This document shows, piece by piece, positions 45,119-54,071 of a stretch of 64,000 bases of DNA; positions within the stretch are counted from its first letter, which is position 1, and the number at the start of each line of letters is the position of its first letter. This stretch comes from Nostoc linckia NIES-25 (lineage in GTDB: Bacteria > Cyanobacteriota > Cyanobacteriia > Cyanobacteriales > Nostocaceae): contig NZ_AP018222.1 in NCBI RefSeq assembly GCF_002368035.1, positions 5,095,508 to 5,159,507 of the forward strand. Direction: 5' to 3'. Under the pieces are notes generated by a model. It was not told the DNA's origin, made no database searches, and saw nothing but the letters and a program-made list of their open reading frames with translations. Made by a program: the position numbers and the translations under genes.

Positions 45119-45902
45119 TGTCGTTCATTTTAGTTAAACCAATATTTCTTTTAACAAACAACAGTACTGCTGTCCGGGATACTGCATACTGTTATCATAA
45201 AAAAATCATCTAGTAATTTTTTCACACACAGCAGATTTAAGTAAAGTGAATTACACAACGATCCGTCTGATAGCCAACTAGAAAGCCTCTTTTACTCTCC
45301 AATTTTGACTCCCGAATTCTAAATTCTGCTATATGTAATATTTTTGTACCTCCCATTCGGCCTAATTAGACTAACATCATTAGCCTTTGTGCTTTTTTTA
45401 TCTTTTATCAAGCTATAAACTTGTAAGATATCTTATCTAAATCAACGGTTTAGACAATAACATACTATACGATCGCATGGGAATGTTCTCAACAAATTTG
45501 TCTAGTTATCTTTGGCTGACGCTTGGTATGCTGATGCTGCCTTTATTATGTTTATCCTGCAAGCCAAAATATTACTGGATTTTGGGAGTTGATTTTTTGG
45601 GGATTCATTAGTGTAGTATTTGGCAACAATGATAAACTCATGGTTCCCAATAATTTGTCCCCCCTTGGAGGGGGTTATAAACTGTTTATCAATCAATATT
45701 ATATTGATTGATACATCCTGCTTATCCTAGTATTATTTGGTTTTAAAACTTTACTTGTGATTGCAGCTTTGCGTAAATTCGTCATCAATTGAAGGTTAAA
45801 AATTCAACGCAAAGCTATGCACAGCCTTATCCAAAAAGAATTTGCTAGGAATTAACGAAACACTGTACTTAGGATACTCAGTTGTGGATATGGCAAAACT
45901 TT
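45119..45902. other. Gap between the peptidoglycan-binding and ROK kinase genes
   Basis: About 780 bp. AT-rich, with one possible small frame (45478-45711, listed separately). No tandem repeats or RNA genes seen. The last part (about 45760-45900) has no coding signal. Confidence 0.45.
45478..45711 (+). CDS. Possible small hydrophobic protein (77 codons), doubtful
   Basis: Frame MGMFSTNLSSYLWLTLGMLM LPLLCLSCKPKYYW with a hydrophobic N-terminal half, ending in INQYYID. No ribosome site is visible before the ATG, and the second half is of low quality. It may be chance or a remnant; recorded because nothing else explains this gap. Confidence 0.25.
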
Positions 45903-46619
45903 TTACCTTTTCTCATCTCGCCACAAAGCAATACCGCCTAATAAACCAGTGATATTGGGGATAAGTTTCACATTTAACGGTAACTGAAGATTCACTCTTA
46001 CAGCTTCACCACCACCAATATATAGATAATCATAATTGAACAGATGTTGCAAAGATGCGATCGCCTTTTGTAAACGCTTATTCCATCTTTTATCGCCAAT
46101 TTTTTCTAACTCTGCGCGTCCTAGTTGTTGTTCAAAAGTCTCTCCTTTGCGAAATGGATGATGTCCCATTTCCATATTTGGCACTAACTTCCCGTCTACA
46201 AATAAAGCCGAACCAAACCCCGTTCCCAGAGTAATCACCAATTCTACACCTTTACCTGCGATCGCCCCAAACCCTTGCATATCTGCATCATTAATCACCC
46301 GTACAGGCTTGTTTAAACGTTTTAATAATGCTGTTTCTAAATCAAACCCAATCCAATCTGGATGCAAATTTACCGCTGTTTCCGTGACTCCACAGCGCAC
46401 CACACCAGGAAAACCCACCGAAACCCGATGAAACTCACCTTGAGCCGCCGCTAACACAGCAATTGCATTAATTACAACCTCAGGTGTAGCAGGTTGGGGT
46501 GTATCTAAACGCGCTCTTTCAGTTATTGGATTTCCCGTAATATCCAAAACCATCGCCTTAACACCACTACCGCCAATATCAACTGACAATGTACGAATCG
46601 ATCCATTTTCTTCAACCAT
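45903..46619 (-). CDS. ROK-family polyphosphate/ATP glucokinase-like protein
   Basis: 238 residues. N-terminal phosphate-binding motif LSVDIGGSGVKAMVLD, VSVGFPGVV, catalytic DADMQGFGA, and VITLGTGFGSALF. This is the compact ROK architecture of polyphosphate glucokinase (PpgK), which phosphorylates glucose with polyphosphate or ATP. The zinc-binding motif of larger ROK regulators is absent. Divergent from the creatininase-family gene; the ATG is at 46619. Confidence 0.87.
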   Translation of the reverse strand: MVEENGSIRTLSVDIGGSGVKAMVLDITGNPITERARLDTPQPATPEVVINAIAVLAAAQGEFHRVSVGFPGVVRCGVTETAVNLHPDWIGFDLETALLKRLNKPVRVINDADMQGFGAIAGKGVELVITLGTGFGSALFVDGKLVPNMEMGHHPFRKGETFEQQLGRAELEKIGDKRWNKRLQKAIASLQHLFNYDYLYIGGGEAVRVNLQLPLNVKLIPNITGLLGGIALWRDEKR

Positions 46620-46801
46620 TGAGCTACATCCCTGTCACAGCTTGTTATTTCGTTATTATGCTCTGCTACATCTGTTAATATCCCGATGTTTGGAGAGTCT
46701 TCATATTCAGGGACTGGGGGAGATGGAGAGATGCAAAGAGAAGGAGACAAACAGATAAGGTGGAAAACTTGAATAAGTCTTGTCTTTCGCCTTGTTCCAA
46801 A

Positions 46802-46866
46802 TTCCCTTTGTCCCCCATCCTCTTCCCCAGTCCCCAGTCCCCAGTCCCCAGTCCCCAATCCCCCAT
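46802..46866. repeat. CCCCAGT tandem heptamers
   Basis: About five head-to-tail units of CCCCAGT plus variants (CCCCATC, CCCCAAT, CCCCATG) lie between the divergent ROK kinase and creatininase-family genes, within what should be the shared promoter region. The frame extends through them only by chance. Confidence 0.8.
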
Positions 46867-46893
46867 GCCCTAAAATATAACTATTTCAGTAAT

Positions 46894-47700
46894 ATGCACA
46901 GTTTCATTCCCCCACAACGGTTTTTTCCCTACCTGAGTTGGACTGACATCCAGGCAATGCCAAATAAGGAAAATGTGGTTATCATCCAACCAGTAGGAGC
47001 AATTGAACAACATGGCCCCCATCTGCCATTAATTGTAGATGCTGCTATTGGTGTGGGGGTACTGGGGAAAGCGTTGGAAAAGCTTGATATCAGTATTCCG
47101 GCTTATGCTTTACCAACCCTTTATTATGGGAAATCTAACGAACACTGGCATTTCCCTGGCACAATTACCCTCAGCACGGCAACTCTGACGGCAATTATTA
47201 TGGAAGTAGGAGAAAGCATCTATCGTGCTGGGTTTAGAAAATTGGTGTTAATGAACTCCCACGGCGGACAACCTCAAGTCATGCAAATGGCGGCGCGGGA
47301 TTTACACGTTCAGTATGAAGACTTTTTGGTATTTCCATTGTTTACTTGGCGCGTGCCTCATATTACTAAAGAATTATTAACACCGAAAGAAGCAGCACTA
47401 GGAATGCACGCCGGAGATGCCGAAACTAGTATTATGCTGTCCCTGTTGCCAGAACAAGTGCAGCTAGAAAAAGCCGTTACTGAGTATCCGCCAGAACAGA
47501 CAGAAAGTAGTTTACTTAGTTGGGAGGGTAAGTTACCTGTGGCTTGGGTGACACGAGATATCAGCAAAAGTGGAGTCATTGGTGACGCTACAACCGCAAC
47601 TAAAGAAAAAGGCGATCGCATTCTCGAATCTGTCGCTAACGGTTGGGTACAAGTTATTCAAGATATTTACGCTTTTCAACAACCAAAAGTTCAAAGTTAA
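46894..47700 (+). CDS. Creatininase-family amidohydrolase
   Basis: 268 residues from the ATG at 46894 (MHSFIPPQRFFPYLSWTDIQ). The metal-site motif PVGAIEQHGPHLPLIVDA, plus NSHGGQPQVMQMAAR and GMHAGDAETS, define the creatininase/creatinine amidohydrolase family; related enzymes include MftE and riboflavin-pathway amide hydrolases. The natural substrate in cyanobacteria is not known. The frame extends upstream through heptamer repeats, so the ATG after the repeats is the likely start. A terminator-like stem follows. Confidence 0.87.
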   Translation: MHSFIPPQRFFPYLSWTDIQAMPNKENVVIIQPVGAIEQHGPHLPLIVDAAIGVGVLGKALEKLDISIPAYALPTLYYGKSNEHWHFPGTITLSTATLTAIIMEVGESIYRAGFRKLVLMNSHGGQPQVMQMAARDLHVQYEDFLVFPLFTWRVPHITKELLTPKEAALGMHAGDAETSIMLSLLPEQVQLEKAVTEYPPEQTESSLLSWEGKLPVAWVTRDISKSGVIGDATTATKEKGDRILESVANGWVQVIQDIYAFQQPKVQS

Positions 47701-47730
47701 TAGATGCGCCACAGCATCGATAGTAGTCCT

Positions 47731-47786
47731 ATCAGCTTGTTGACGGTTGGCGCTCAAAAGTTAACATTCAACAAGCTGATATTTTT
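47731..47786 (+). terminator. Rho-independent terminator-like hairpin
   Basis: 13-bp perfect stem ATCAGCTTGTTGA / TCAACAAGCTGAT separated by 24 nt and followed by ATTTTT. It begins 31 bp after the creatininase-family stop. Confidence 0.75.
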
Positions 47787-47909
47787 CACAACTCAAATAG
47801 GATTGCGATAAATTTGTTAATCTAAGAATAATGGAAATAGTACTGGCTTAGCTAGTTGAAATCTCTCGGAAAGTAAGTTCCTATTGAAAATTTTATCAGA
47901 AAAAGAATT

Positions 47910-48416
47910 ATGACGGCCTTTGAACCTCAGAGCATCCGCTCTTATAGCCAAGAAGATGTACAACAAATTCTAAACCTAGCGATCGCTCGTCAAGCTGATG
48001 ATAAAGACACAGAATTTTCTTACCAACAGATATTAGAAATTGCTGCTGAGTTAGAAATTTCACCTGAGTCTTTAAAATTAGCAGAACGCGATTGGTTACT
48101 CCAACAAGGCCAAGCCCAACAACGAAAAGCTTTTGACGCTTACCGCAAGAGAAGATTTCAAAAACGTCTAGGCAATTATGCAATTTTCAATGGCTTTTTG
48201 ATACTCGTCGATTTCATCGCTGGTGGTGGAATTTCTTGGTCGCTGTACATTTTACTATTCTGCGGACTGCCAGTAGGGCTTGATGTCTGGAATACCTTTC
48301 AAATTAAAGGCGAAGAATACGAAATAGCATTCCAGAAGTGGAATCGCAAGCATCAAATTAAGAAAACCATCAGTACAGTTTTAAATAAATGGTTTAGAGC
48401 GTTTCAAACTTATTAA
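47910..48416 (+). CDS. 2TM-domain protein
   Basis: 168 residues. N-terminal helical, polar region (SYSQEDVQQILNLAIARQAD, resembling the SHOCT-like/DUF1707-type segment of such proteins), then two adjacent membrane segments (NYAIFNGFLILVDFIAGG and WSLYILLFCGLPVGLDVW) and a basic tail. The two-helix hairpin flanked by RKRRFQKRL matches the 2TM family of unknown function. Single-gene unit. Confidence 0.75.
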   Translation: MTAFEPQSIRSYSQEDVQQILNLAIARQADDKDTEFSYQQILEIAAELEISPESLKLAERDWLLQQGQAQQRKAFDAYRKRRFQKRLGNYAIFNGFLILVDFIAGGGISWSLYILLFCGLPVGLDVWNTFQIKGEEYEIAFQKWNRKHQIKKTISTVLNKWFRAFQTY

Positions 48417-48432
48417 ATTTGTTGCTAAGTAG

Positions 48433-48615
48433 AATGGCGCTGGTAACTATACCTTGGGCGTTGGAAATTCAACAGGTAATAATCCTACAGGTGGATTGTA
48501 CTTTGACCAAGATGGTAGCGGGGACGCGTTTACTCAGGTAAAATTTGCCCATAGAACAATAAGAAATTTGTTAAATGCGAGACGCTATAATAGCATCTCG
48601 CATTTTATTTATTAA
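48433..48615 (+). pseudogene. Fragment of an RTX/calcium-binding-type protein C-terminus
   Basis: Frame NGAGNYTLGVGNSTGNNPTG GLYFDQDGSGDAFTQVKFA, with stop at 48613-48615. The GLYFDQDGSG..QVKFA motif matches the C-terminal units of cyanobacterial hemolysin-type (RTX) proteins. There is no start codon and no upstream repeats, so only a stub remains, next to a terminator-like hairpin that may have belonged to the original gene. Confidence 0.6.
48573..48605 (+). terminator. Terminator-like hairpin (AAATGCGAGA / TCTCGCATTT)
   Basis: A perfect 10-bp stem with a 13-nt loop followed by TATTTATT. It could end transcription from the 2TM gene or from the vanished RTX gene. Confidence 0.7.
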
Positions 48616-48695
48616 TAAAAATAGTTTTCACGATTTTAGGAATTACGCATTGACAGAAAATACTAAATATGGATGATTGAAAAACCACATCTGTC

Positions 48696-48927
48696 GTAAG
48701 GGCACAGCACTGCTCATTGGTGTCAACTTAAGCTCAAACGCTTATTCCATAGGCATTTTACCCCACCCCCAACCCCTCCCCAAAGCATCGGGGAGGGGAG
48801 GTTTTGCGCCAGCAAAACCGGGGTGGGGTAACGCGGATCTTGATGGTAAGTGAGTAGAACTCGCTCATCACGTTTTGACTAGGGTTTCACGTTAAGTTGA
48901 CACGTATGAGCACTGCTGTGCCCCTAC
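48696..48927. mobile_element. Miniature element B, copy 2, inside a GTAGGGGCACAGCA palindrome
   Basis: B proper runs 48720-48903 (GTGTCAACTTAAG ... TTAAGTTGACAC). Outside it, arms GTAAGGGCACAGCACTGCTC (from 48696) and GAGCACTGCTGTGCCCCTAC (to 48927) pair with two mismatches over 22 bp. The interior hairpin core (CCCCTCCCC...GGGGAGGGG) and CGCGGATCTTGATGGTAAGTG segment match copies 1 and 3. It explains most of the 730-bp gap before the GNAT gene. Confidence 0.82.
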
Positions 48928-49046
48928 ACCCAGGGTCTATTTACGATCAAAAAATGATTAATAAAAGCCTGAAACGACCTATGCATAGAAACGCACACCA
49001 TGATTAATTTGTACAGTGCGTAAGTCCTATACTTAATCAGATATAC

Positions 49047-49141
49047 ACAGCAGATTGCTACTTTGTGAGGTACAGATAATTGTAGGGGTACAATATATTG
49101 TGCCCCTACCCATGTACCTCATTTACCTGAAATACGCTGTA
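49047..49141. repeat. Family C repeat, intact copy
   Basis: Runs from ACAGCAGATTGCTACTTTG through GTACAGATAATTGTAGGGG, a central near-palindrome (GGGGTACAATATATTGTGCCCC) and CATGTACCTCATTTACCTGA to ACGCTGTA. The outer arms are imperfect inverted repeats (TACAGC...GAGGTACA). This uninterrupted copy shows what the split copy at 29971-30400 looked like before insertion. Confidence 0.8.
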
Positions 49142-49150
49142 AATATTCAA

Positions 49151-49594
49151 TTATAGTAACTGCAAACTTTTTCTCATTTTCACATGGGGAATACCAACTT
49201 CTTCAAATATTTCTCCTTCTTCTACAAAGCCTAACTTTTGGTATAAATATTTCATATACTCTTGGGAATGAATCACAACTTCTCGAATATTTTTACTAGC
49301 TAGAAACAAGAGTGCATTTTCCATGATTTTCTTACCAATACCTTGCCCTCTAGCTGTAGACAAAACAGCAAGTCTTTCGATTTTGGCACTTGCATCATCT
49401 AAATATCTAATCCTAGTAGTACCCACAGCTTTATTATCTAAATAAGCTATTAAATGGTAAGATGTTTCATCTTTACCATCAAACTCTAAAGCAGGATCTA
49501 CGCCTTGTTCTTCTTGAAAAACTGATTTTCTAATTGCAGCGATCGCTGGAAATTCTTCAGGGATTTTTGCAACTTTTATAACTAAATTACTCAT
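49151..49594 (-). CDS. GNAT-family N-acetyltransferase
   Basis: 147 residues. Acetyl-CoA site IERLAVLSTARGQGIGKKIM and the C-terminal YLYQKLGFVEEGEIFEEVGI are the GNAT A and B motifs. The central FQEEQGVDPALEFDGKDETS resembles the ElaA/YkkB subgroup. Acceptor unknown. The ATG at 49594 is preferred over a TTG one codon upstream. It lies 60 bp downstream of putA in the same direction. Confidence 0.85.
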   Translation of the reverse strand: MSNLVIKVAKIPEEFPAIAAIRKSVFQEEQGVDPALEFDGKDETSYHLIAYLDNKAVGTTRIRYLDDASAKIERLAVLSTARGQGIGKKIMENALLFLASKNIREVVIHSQEYMKYLYQKLGFVEEGEIFEEVGIPHVKMRKSLQLL

Positions 49595-49655
49595 CAAAGT
49601 TTCTCTAGTTTTAAAATATTAAAAAAGGTGGGTTTTCCCCACCTAATTTTCTACT

Positions 49656-52600
49656 TTAATCAACTCCTTCAATTGGTGCAAAACCTTGGCGCTGAATATT
49701 TTCTGTAACTGCGCGTGGTTCCAGGAATTGCAATAGATAATCAGGGCCTCCGGCTTTAGAACCGACTCCAGAAAGTTTGAATCCACCAAAGGGTTGCCGT
49801 GCAACTATAGCACCTGTGATGGTGCGGTTGATGTACAAATTCCCGACTTCAAATTCTGTTTGCGCTTGCTGAATGTGGGAAGGTGTTCGAGAATAAAGTC
49901 CTCCAGTCAAGGCATAGTTAGTTCCATTGGCCACTGCTAAGGCTTCTTGGAAATCTTTCACTCGAATTACCGCTAGCACAGGGCCAAAAATTTCTTGTTG
50001 GGAAATAACTGCATTGGGGGATACTTCACTAAAAATCACAGGGCCGATAAAATACCCGCGTTCTGGTGCTGGTAACTCCAAGGCTAGTTTTGCTTCTGCC
50101 TTACCCTTTTCAATATACTCGCGGATGCGATCGCGGGCATTGGCATCAATTACCGGGCCGACTTGGGTACTAGGTAACTCTGCTTCCCCAATGTTCAGAG
50201 ATTTTGTAGCTTCCACCAACCGCTGCACAAAGGTATCATAAATCGGTTCCAGCACAATTACCCGCGAACAAGCAGAACATTTTTGACCGCTATAACCAAA
50301 TGCTGACTGCACTACCCCAATAACGGCTTGATCTAAATCAGCACTTTCATCGACAATAATTGCATTCTTGCCGCCCATTTCAGCAATTACTCGCTTCATG
50401 TGCTTTTGTCCGGGTTTTAGCGTAGCTGCATCTGCGTAAATTCGACAGCCTACTTCTTGAGAACCAGTAAAAGCAATTACGTGTGTGTCTGGATGATTTA
50501 CCAAATAAGCGCCGACTTGGGAACCCTTACCGGGTACGTATTGAAATACACCTTTAGGAAAACCAGCATCAATCAAAACTTCTGCGAGTTTGGCGGCAAT
50601 CACAGAAGAAGTTTCCGCAGGTTTGAGGAGGGTGCAATTGCCGGAAACCAAAGCTGCAACTGTCATACCACAGGCGATCGCCAGCGGAAAATTCCAAGGA
50701 GAAATCACCACAGCAATTCCTCGCGGTTGGTAAATATAACGATTAGTTTCGCCTGGTATGTCGTAAATAACACCTTTATCTAATCGTTCCATCTCATCGG
50801 CGTAGTAGCGACAAAAATCTATCGCCTCGGAAACCTCTCCATCAGCTTCCTTAACTGGTTTTCCAACTTCCAAAACCATCCAAGCCGAAAGTTCAGCGCG
50901 GCGTTCTTCCATCAAATCAGCCGCTTTTCGCAAAATCCTAGCGCGTTCCTCAACTGGTGTTTTCCGCCATCCAGGAAACGCCGCCTTTGCAGCTTGCATC
51001 GCCTGTTCTGCTTGTTCGACGCTGATTAATCCAACTTTCCCAACTACCTCACTAAAATTAGAAGGATTGAGAGAATCAACAAATTCCGCCGTATTCACAT
51101 ACTCCCCATTAATCAGCGGTAAATAAGTTTTACCCAACTGCTGACGAACGCCTGCAAAAGCCTGCGCCGCCTTCCTTCTCCCCTCCTCCTCAGCATAATC
51201 CGTATCCGCCGCCCCAACAAAACCTCCGTTTTCCTCTCTGCGCCCACCGAAGTTCAGATCGGCGGAAGCCGCCGCTCCGACTTCTCTCCGCGCCTCTGCG
51301 TGAGATACATCCACAACAGGCGCCGCCAACAACTCCTCAATCGGCCGATTCTCCAAATTCTGCCGTAAAAAAGAACTATTAGCCGTATTTTCCAACAACC
51401 GCCGAATCAAATACGCCATTCCAGGCAATAATTCACCGTAAGGACAGTAAACCCTAACTCGGTAACCCCTATCAACCAAAGCCTTGGCGACTTTATCACC
51501 CATACCGTAGAGGACTTGCAATTCAAAGCGACGGCGAGGGACATTTAAAGTTTCGGCTATGGCAATGGCGCGAGCGTGCGATCGCACATTATGGCTACCA
51601 ATGGCAGAATATACATATTGATGATTTTCTAGCAATAACTGAGTGATGGTTTCAAAGTTAGCGTCAGTTGCCGCTTTATCATTGTAAACTGGCTGCGGCC
51701 AATGCTTCTGTGCTGCTTTAATAGTTTCCTGATCCCAATATGCGCCTTTTACCAAACGGATTGTTAGGGGATAACCGCGTTTTTTTAACCAAGAAATGAC
51801 GTTTTTAACATCTTCCTCGCTATCACGCAGATATGCTTGGATTGTGATGCCAATGTCTGTACGTTGCCGAAACTCTTCTTCTAGTAAGAGTTTTTTCAAG
51901 ATATTAAGAGTTATGTCCTTATAGGCATACTGTTCCATATCAAAATGCACAGCTGCGCCTAATTCTTTGGCACGACGTAAGAGAATACGAATGCGATCGC
52001 TAACTCGTTCTTCACTACCTTTAGCATCTAATGGGTCAAATTGCGAATAAAACGCCGTTAACTTCACAGAAACCTGCACTTTTGGTAGCAGTTCGCCATC
52101 TGCCTCATCAATAGCTGGTATGACTGCCCAATTCTTCGATGCCTCTACCAATTGTTGCATTAATTCTAGATAGCGTTCTAGATAAGATTGCGCTTCGGCT
52201 TCAGTAATTACCGCTTCACCAAGTAAATCAATGGTGAAAGCCATTTTTTCTTTTCGCAGCCGTTCAACTGTTTTGATGACTTGTTTAATATTTTCCCCAG
52301 CAATATATTTATGAGCGAGAGTTTCAACCGCCGTACCAACGGTTGTAGCAGCAACTTGCCCTGGTACAGAGTCGGGGTTAGCAAAGTTTAGCATTCCCTT
52401 CAAAGCTGCTGGTAATTCTACAGATTCATCGCCTAAATATTCCTGTAAATGAGAGGCAATTTCTGACTTACTGTGCAAAGCAGGTAGCGTATCTATAAAC
52501 CGAAATAATTGCACCCGCAACCCAGGATTACTCATCGCCCAAGCGAGCAATTTATCATCCCAGCGCATCTGATCTCGCAGGGAAGCAAAAAATGAACGAT

Positions 52601-52682
52601 TTTCTTGGGTAGCTGCTAGAAGTTGTTTAGCAATTTCTTGAGTTTTAGCTTCGTAGGTGCTTGTTTGTACTTGTAATACCAC
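49656..52682 (-). CDS. putA: Bifunctional proline dehydrogenase / glutamate semialdehyde dehydrogenase (PutA)
   Basis: 1008 residues. Residues about 50-450: FAD-linked proline dehydrogenase barrel (VSVKLTAFYSQFDP, IRLVKGAYWDQETIKAA, YCPYGELLPGMAYLIRRLLE). Residues about 515-1000: aldehyde dehydrogenase with FTGSQEVG, the glutamate region RVIAEMGGKNAIIV and catalytic cysteine in FGYSGQKCSACSRV. No DNA-binding N-terminal domain. Oxidises proline to glutamate. GTG start with AAGGAG about 11 nt upstream. The linker about 460-505 (ARREVGAAASADLNFGGRRE) is atypical and is encoded partly by a dispersed palindromic repeat. Confidence 0.95.
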   Translation of the reverse strand: MVLQVQTSTYEAKTQEIAKQLLAATQENRSFFASLRDQMRWDDKLLAWAMSNPGLRVQLFRFIDTLPALHSKSEIASHLQEYLGDESVELPAALKGMLNFANPDSVPGQVAATTVGTAVETLAHKYIAGENIKQVIKTVERLRKEKMAFTIDLLGEAVITEAEAQSYLERYLELMQQLVEASKNWAVIPAIDEADGELLPKVQVSVKLTAFYSQFDPLDAKGSEERVSDRIRILLRRAKELGAAVHFDMEQYAYKDITLNILKKLLLEEEFRQRTDIGITIQAYLRDSEEDVKNVISWLKKRGYPLTIRLVKGAYWDQETIKAAQKHWPQPVYNDKAATDANFETITQLLLENHQYVYSAIGSHNVRSHARAIAIAETLNVPRRRFELQVLYGMGDKVAKALVDRGYRVRVYCPYGELLPGMAYLIRRLLENTANSSFLRQNLENRPIEELLAAPVVDVSHAEARREVGAAASADLNFGGRREENGGFVGAADTDYAEEEGRRKAAQAFAGVRQQLGKTYLPLINGEYVNTAEFVDSLNPSNFSEVVGKVGLISVEQAEQAMQAAKAAFPGWRKTPVEERARILRKAADLMEERRAELSAWMVLEVGKPVKEADGEVSEAIDFCRYYADEMERLDKGVIYDIPGETNRYIYQPRGIAVVISPWNFPLAIACGMTVAALVSGNCTLLKPAETSSVIAAKLAEVLIDAGFPKGVFQYVPGKGSQVGAYLVNHPDTHVIAFTGSQEVGCRIYADAATLKPGQKHMKRVIAEMGGKNAIIVDESADLDQAVIGVVQSAFGYSGQKCSACSRVIVLEPIYDTFVQRLVEATKSLNIGEAELPSTQVGPVIDANARDRIREYIEKGKAEAKLALELPAPERGYFIGPVIFSEVSPNAVISQQEIFGPVLAVIRVKDFQEALAVANGTNYALTGGLYSRTPSHIQQAQTEFEVGNLYINRTITGAIVARQPFGGFKLSGVGSKAGGPDYLLQFLEPRAVTENIQRQGFAPIEGVD
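51250..51283. repeat. Dispersed GTTCAGATCGG palindrome inside putA
   Basis: A 34-bp block (AAGTTCAGATCGGCGGAAGC and following bases) matches the intergenic block at 56138-56171 at 30 of 34 positions, in the same strand orientation. It contains the hairpin CGGCGGAAGCCGCCG. Here it is read in frame on the minus strand as part of the PutA linker. Confidence 0.8.
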
Positions 52683-52796
52683 TGATAATAAACTCCTTAT
52701 TCAAGACAAGGTTTTTTTATAAAACCTGTGTCTTCTATTTTGACGCTTTAATTTTAGCTGTCGCCGCCAGATTGGCCAGTGAGGAGGCTCTTGAGT

Positions 52797-52924
52797 TAGG
52801 GGAAAAGGTTATGGTTCGGCAAGCTCACCAACCAGGTTAAACGGAAAAGGAATAAATTTAATCTTTCCCCTTTCCCCCTTACCCCTTTCCCTTTCCCCAT
52901 ACCCATACCCAATACCCCATACCC
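52797..52924. repeat. Family E repeat, copy 1 (purine/pyrimidine hairpin with GGTTCGGCAAGCTCACCAACC)
   Basis: Unit of GGGGAAAAGG, TATGGTTCGGCAAGCTCACC, and a purine tract facing a pyrimidine tract (GGAAAAGGAATAAATTTAAT ... CTTTCCCCTTTCCCCC). It lies between putA and the HD-domain gene and makes up most of that 356-bp gap; the rest has no features. Related units are at 61010-61138 and 61962-62068. Confidence 0.7.
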
Positions 52925-53038
52925 TATTCAACCACTGACAAGTGTTATCCTTTTGTTGATATATTTTTAACTCGATTGAACAGATGTTGCAGCACAAGAT
53001 TTTAGCTCAGCCATACTAGGAGTGGGGATACCAACGCT

Positions 53039-53698
53039 ATGTTTACAGAAAACCTCACCCAGATCTTATTTTCTAACTGGCAACGCACACTCCAGCCTTT
53101 TGGCGTTGATGAAGTAGCGGCTGATAAAGCCTTTAATCAGTTGGTTACAGCTTACTCTAGCAGCGATCGCCATTACCACACGCTCAAACACATTTATCGC
53201 GTCCTCACCACGATTGAAATTTTGCAAGGTTACACCAATAATTTAACTGCCGTTCAATTTGCTGCCTGGTTTCATGATGTAGTGTATGACACTCAGGCTG
53301 AAGATAACGAACAAAAAAGTGCGGACTATGCTCTTGAATTGTTGAGTAATTTAGGTATTTCAGAAAATACCATAGCTAGTGTTACTAATCTAATCGTCAA
53401 CACCAAAGAACACCAAGCTGCGGTAGATGACTATGATAGCCAAGTCTTACTTGATGCAGATTTAGCGATTTTTGCTGCTAGTCCAGTTGATTATACAGAA
53501 TATGTCTATGCTATTCGCAAAGAATATGACTGGGTGCCAAAAGCAGAGTATATCGCAGGGCGGCGGCAGGTTTTAGAAAGATTTTTAAAGCGATCGCATA
53601 TTTACTTTACGCCTTTAATGTTGGAGTTTGCCGAACCATTTGCCCGCAGTAATATTCAGGAAGAAATTAAGTATTTAGCTTCAGGATTTAATTTTTGA
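53039..53698 (+). CDS. HD-superfamily phosphohydrolase-like protein
   Basis: 219 residues. HD-domain metal site: RHYHTLKHIYRVLTTIE (first histidine), AAWFHDVVYDTQAEDNEQKS (HD pair) and LLDADLAIFAASPVDYTEYV (distal aspartate). This matches predicted metal-dependent HD phosphohydrolases of about 200 residues, whose substrates are unknown. Solitary gene, convergent with the phycocyanin operon. Confidence 0.87.
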   Translation: MFTENLTQILFSNWQRTLQPFGVDEVAADKAFNQLVTAYSSSDRHYHTLKHIYRVLTTIEILQGYTNNLTAVQFAAWFHDVVYDTQAEDNEQKSADYALELLSNLGISENTIASVTNLIVNTKEHQAAVDDYDSQVLLDADLAIFAASPVDYTEYVYAIRKEYDWVPKAEYIAGRRQVLERFLKRSHIYFTPLMLEFAEPFARSNIQEEIKYLASGFNF

Positions 53699-54016
53699 TT
53701 AAGACTATGTAATGACTTGGGATATTTTTCGTCATATTGTTAAGTGCGATCGCACTTTCTAATTCTGTACTGAAATCTTTATCGATCCATCATTTCATAA
53801 TATCGATCTACTTTTCTTTCTTCTGGGGTGAATAGCCCTAGAGTACGCCGATTTGTGAATATTACGCAAACTCTAAGTAGAACGAGTAAGAAAAACCAAA
53901 CTATGTAAAGAAAAATGAAATAGGCTTAAACCCTCTTTCCTCCTGCCTTCTGCCTTCTGCCTCCTGCCTTATCCCGATGATAAATATTCACCACGACCTA
54001 CTTATTTCCCTGGAAT
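53699..54016. other. Gap between HD-domain gene and the end of the cpc operon
   Basis: About 320 bp without a gene. It has a CCTTCTG-type heptamer tract (about 53940-53975) and no other recognisable element. The paired palindromes at 54017-54058 follow. Confidence 0.5.
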
Positions 54017-54058
54017 ATAAAACTCCAAGCTTGGAACAATAAAACTCCAAGCTTGGAA
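54017..54058. repeat. Two direct copies of a palindromic 20-mer
   Basis: ATAAAACTCCAAGCTTGGAA occurs at 54017-54036 and 54039-54058, perfectly repeated with a 2-bp spacer. Each copy contains the dyad TCCAAGCTTGGA. It lies 14 bp beyond the cpcF stop on the minus strand, so it may act as a double terminator or mRNA 3' stabiliser for the operon. Confidence 0.8.
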
Positions 54059-54071
54059 GATTGAGCTTTCA

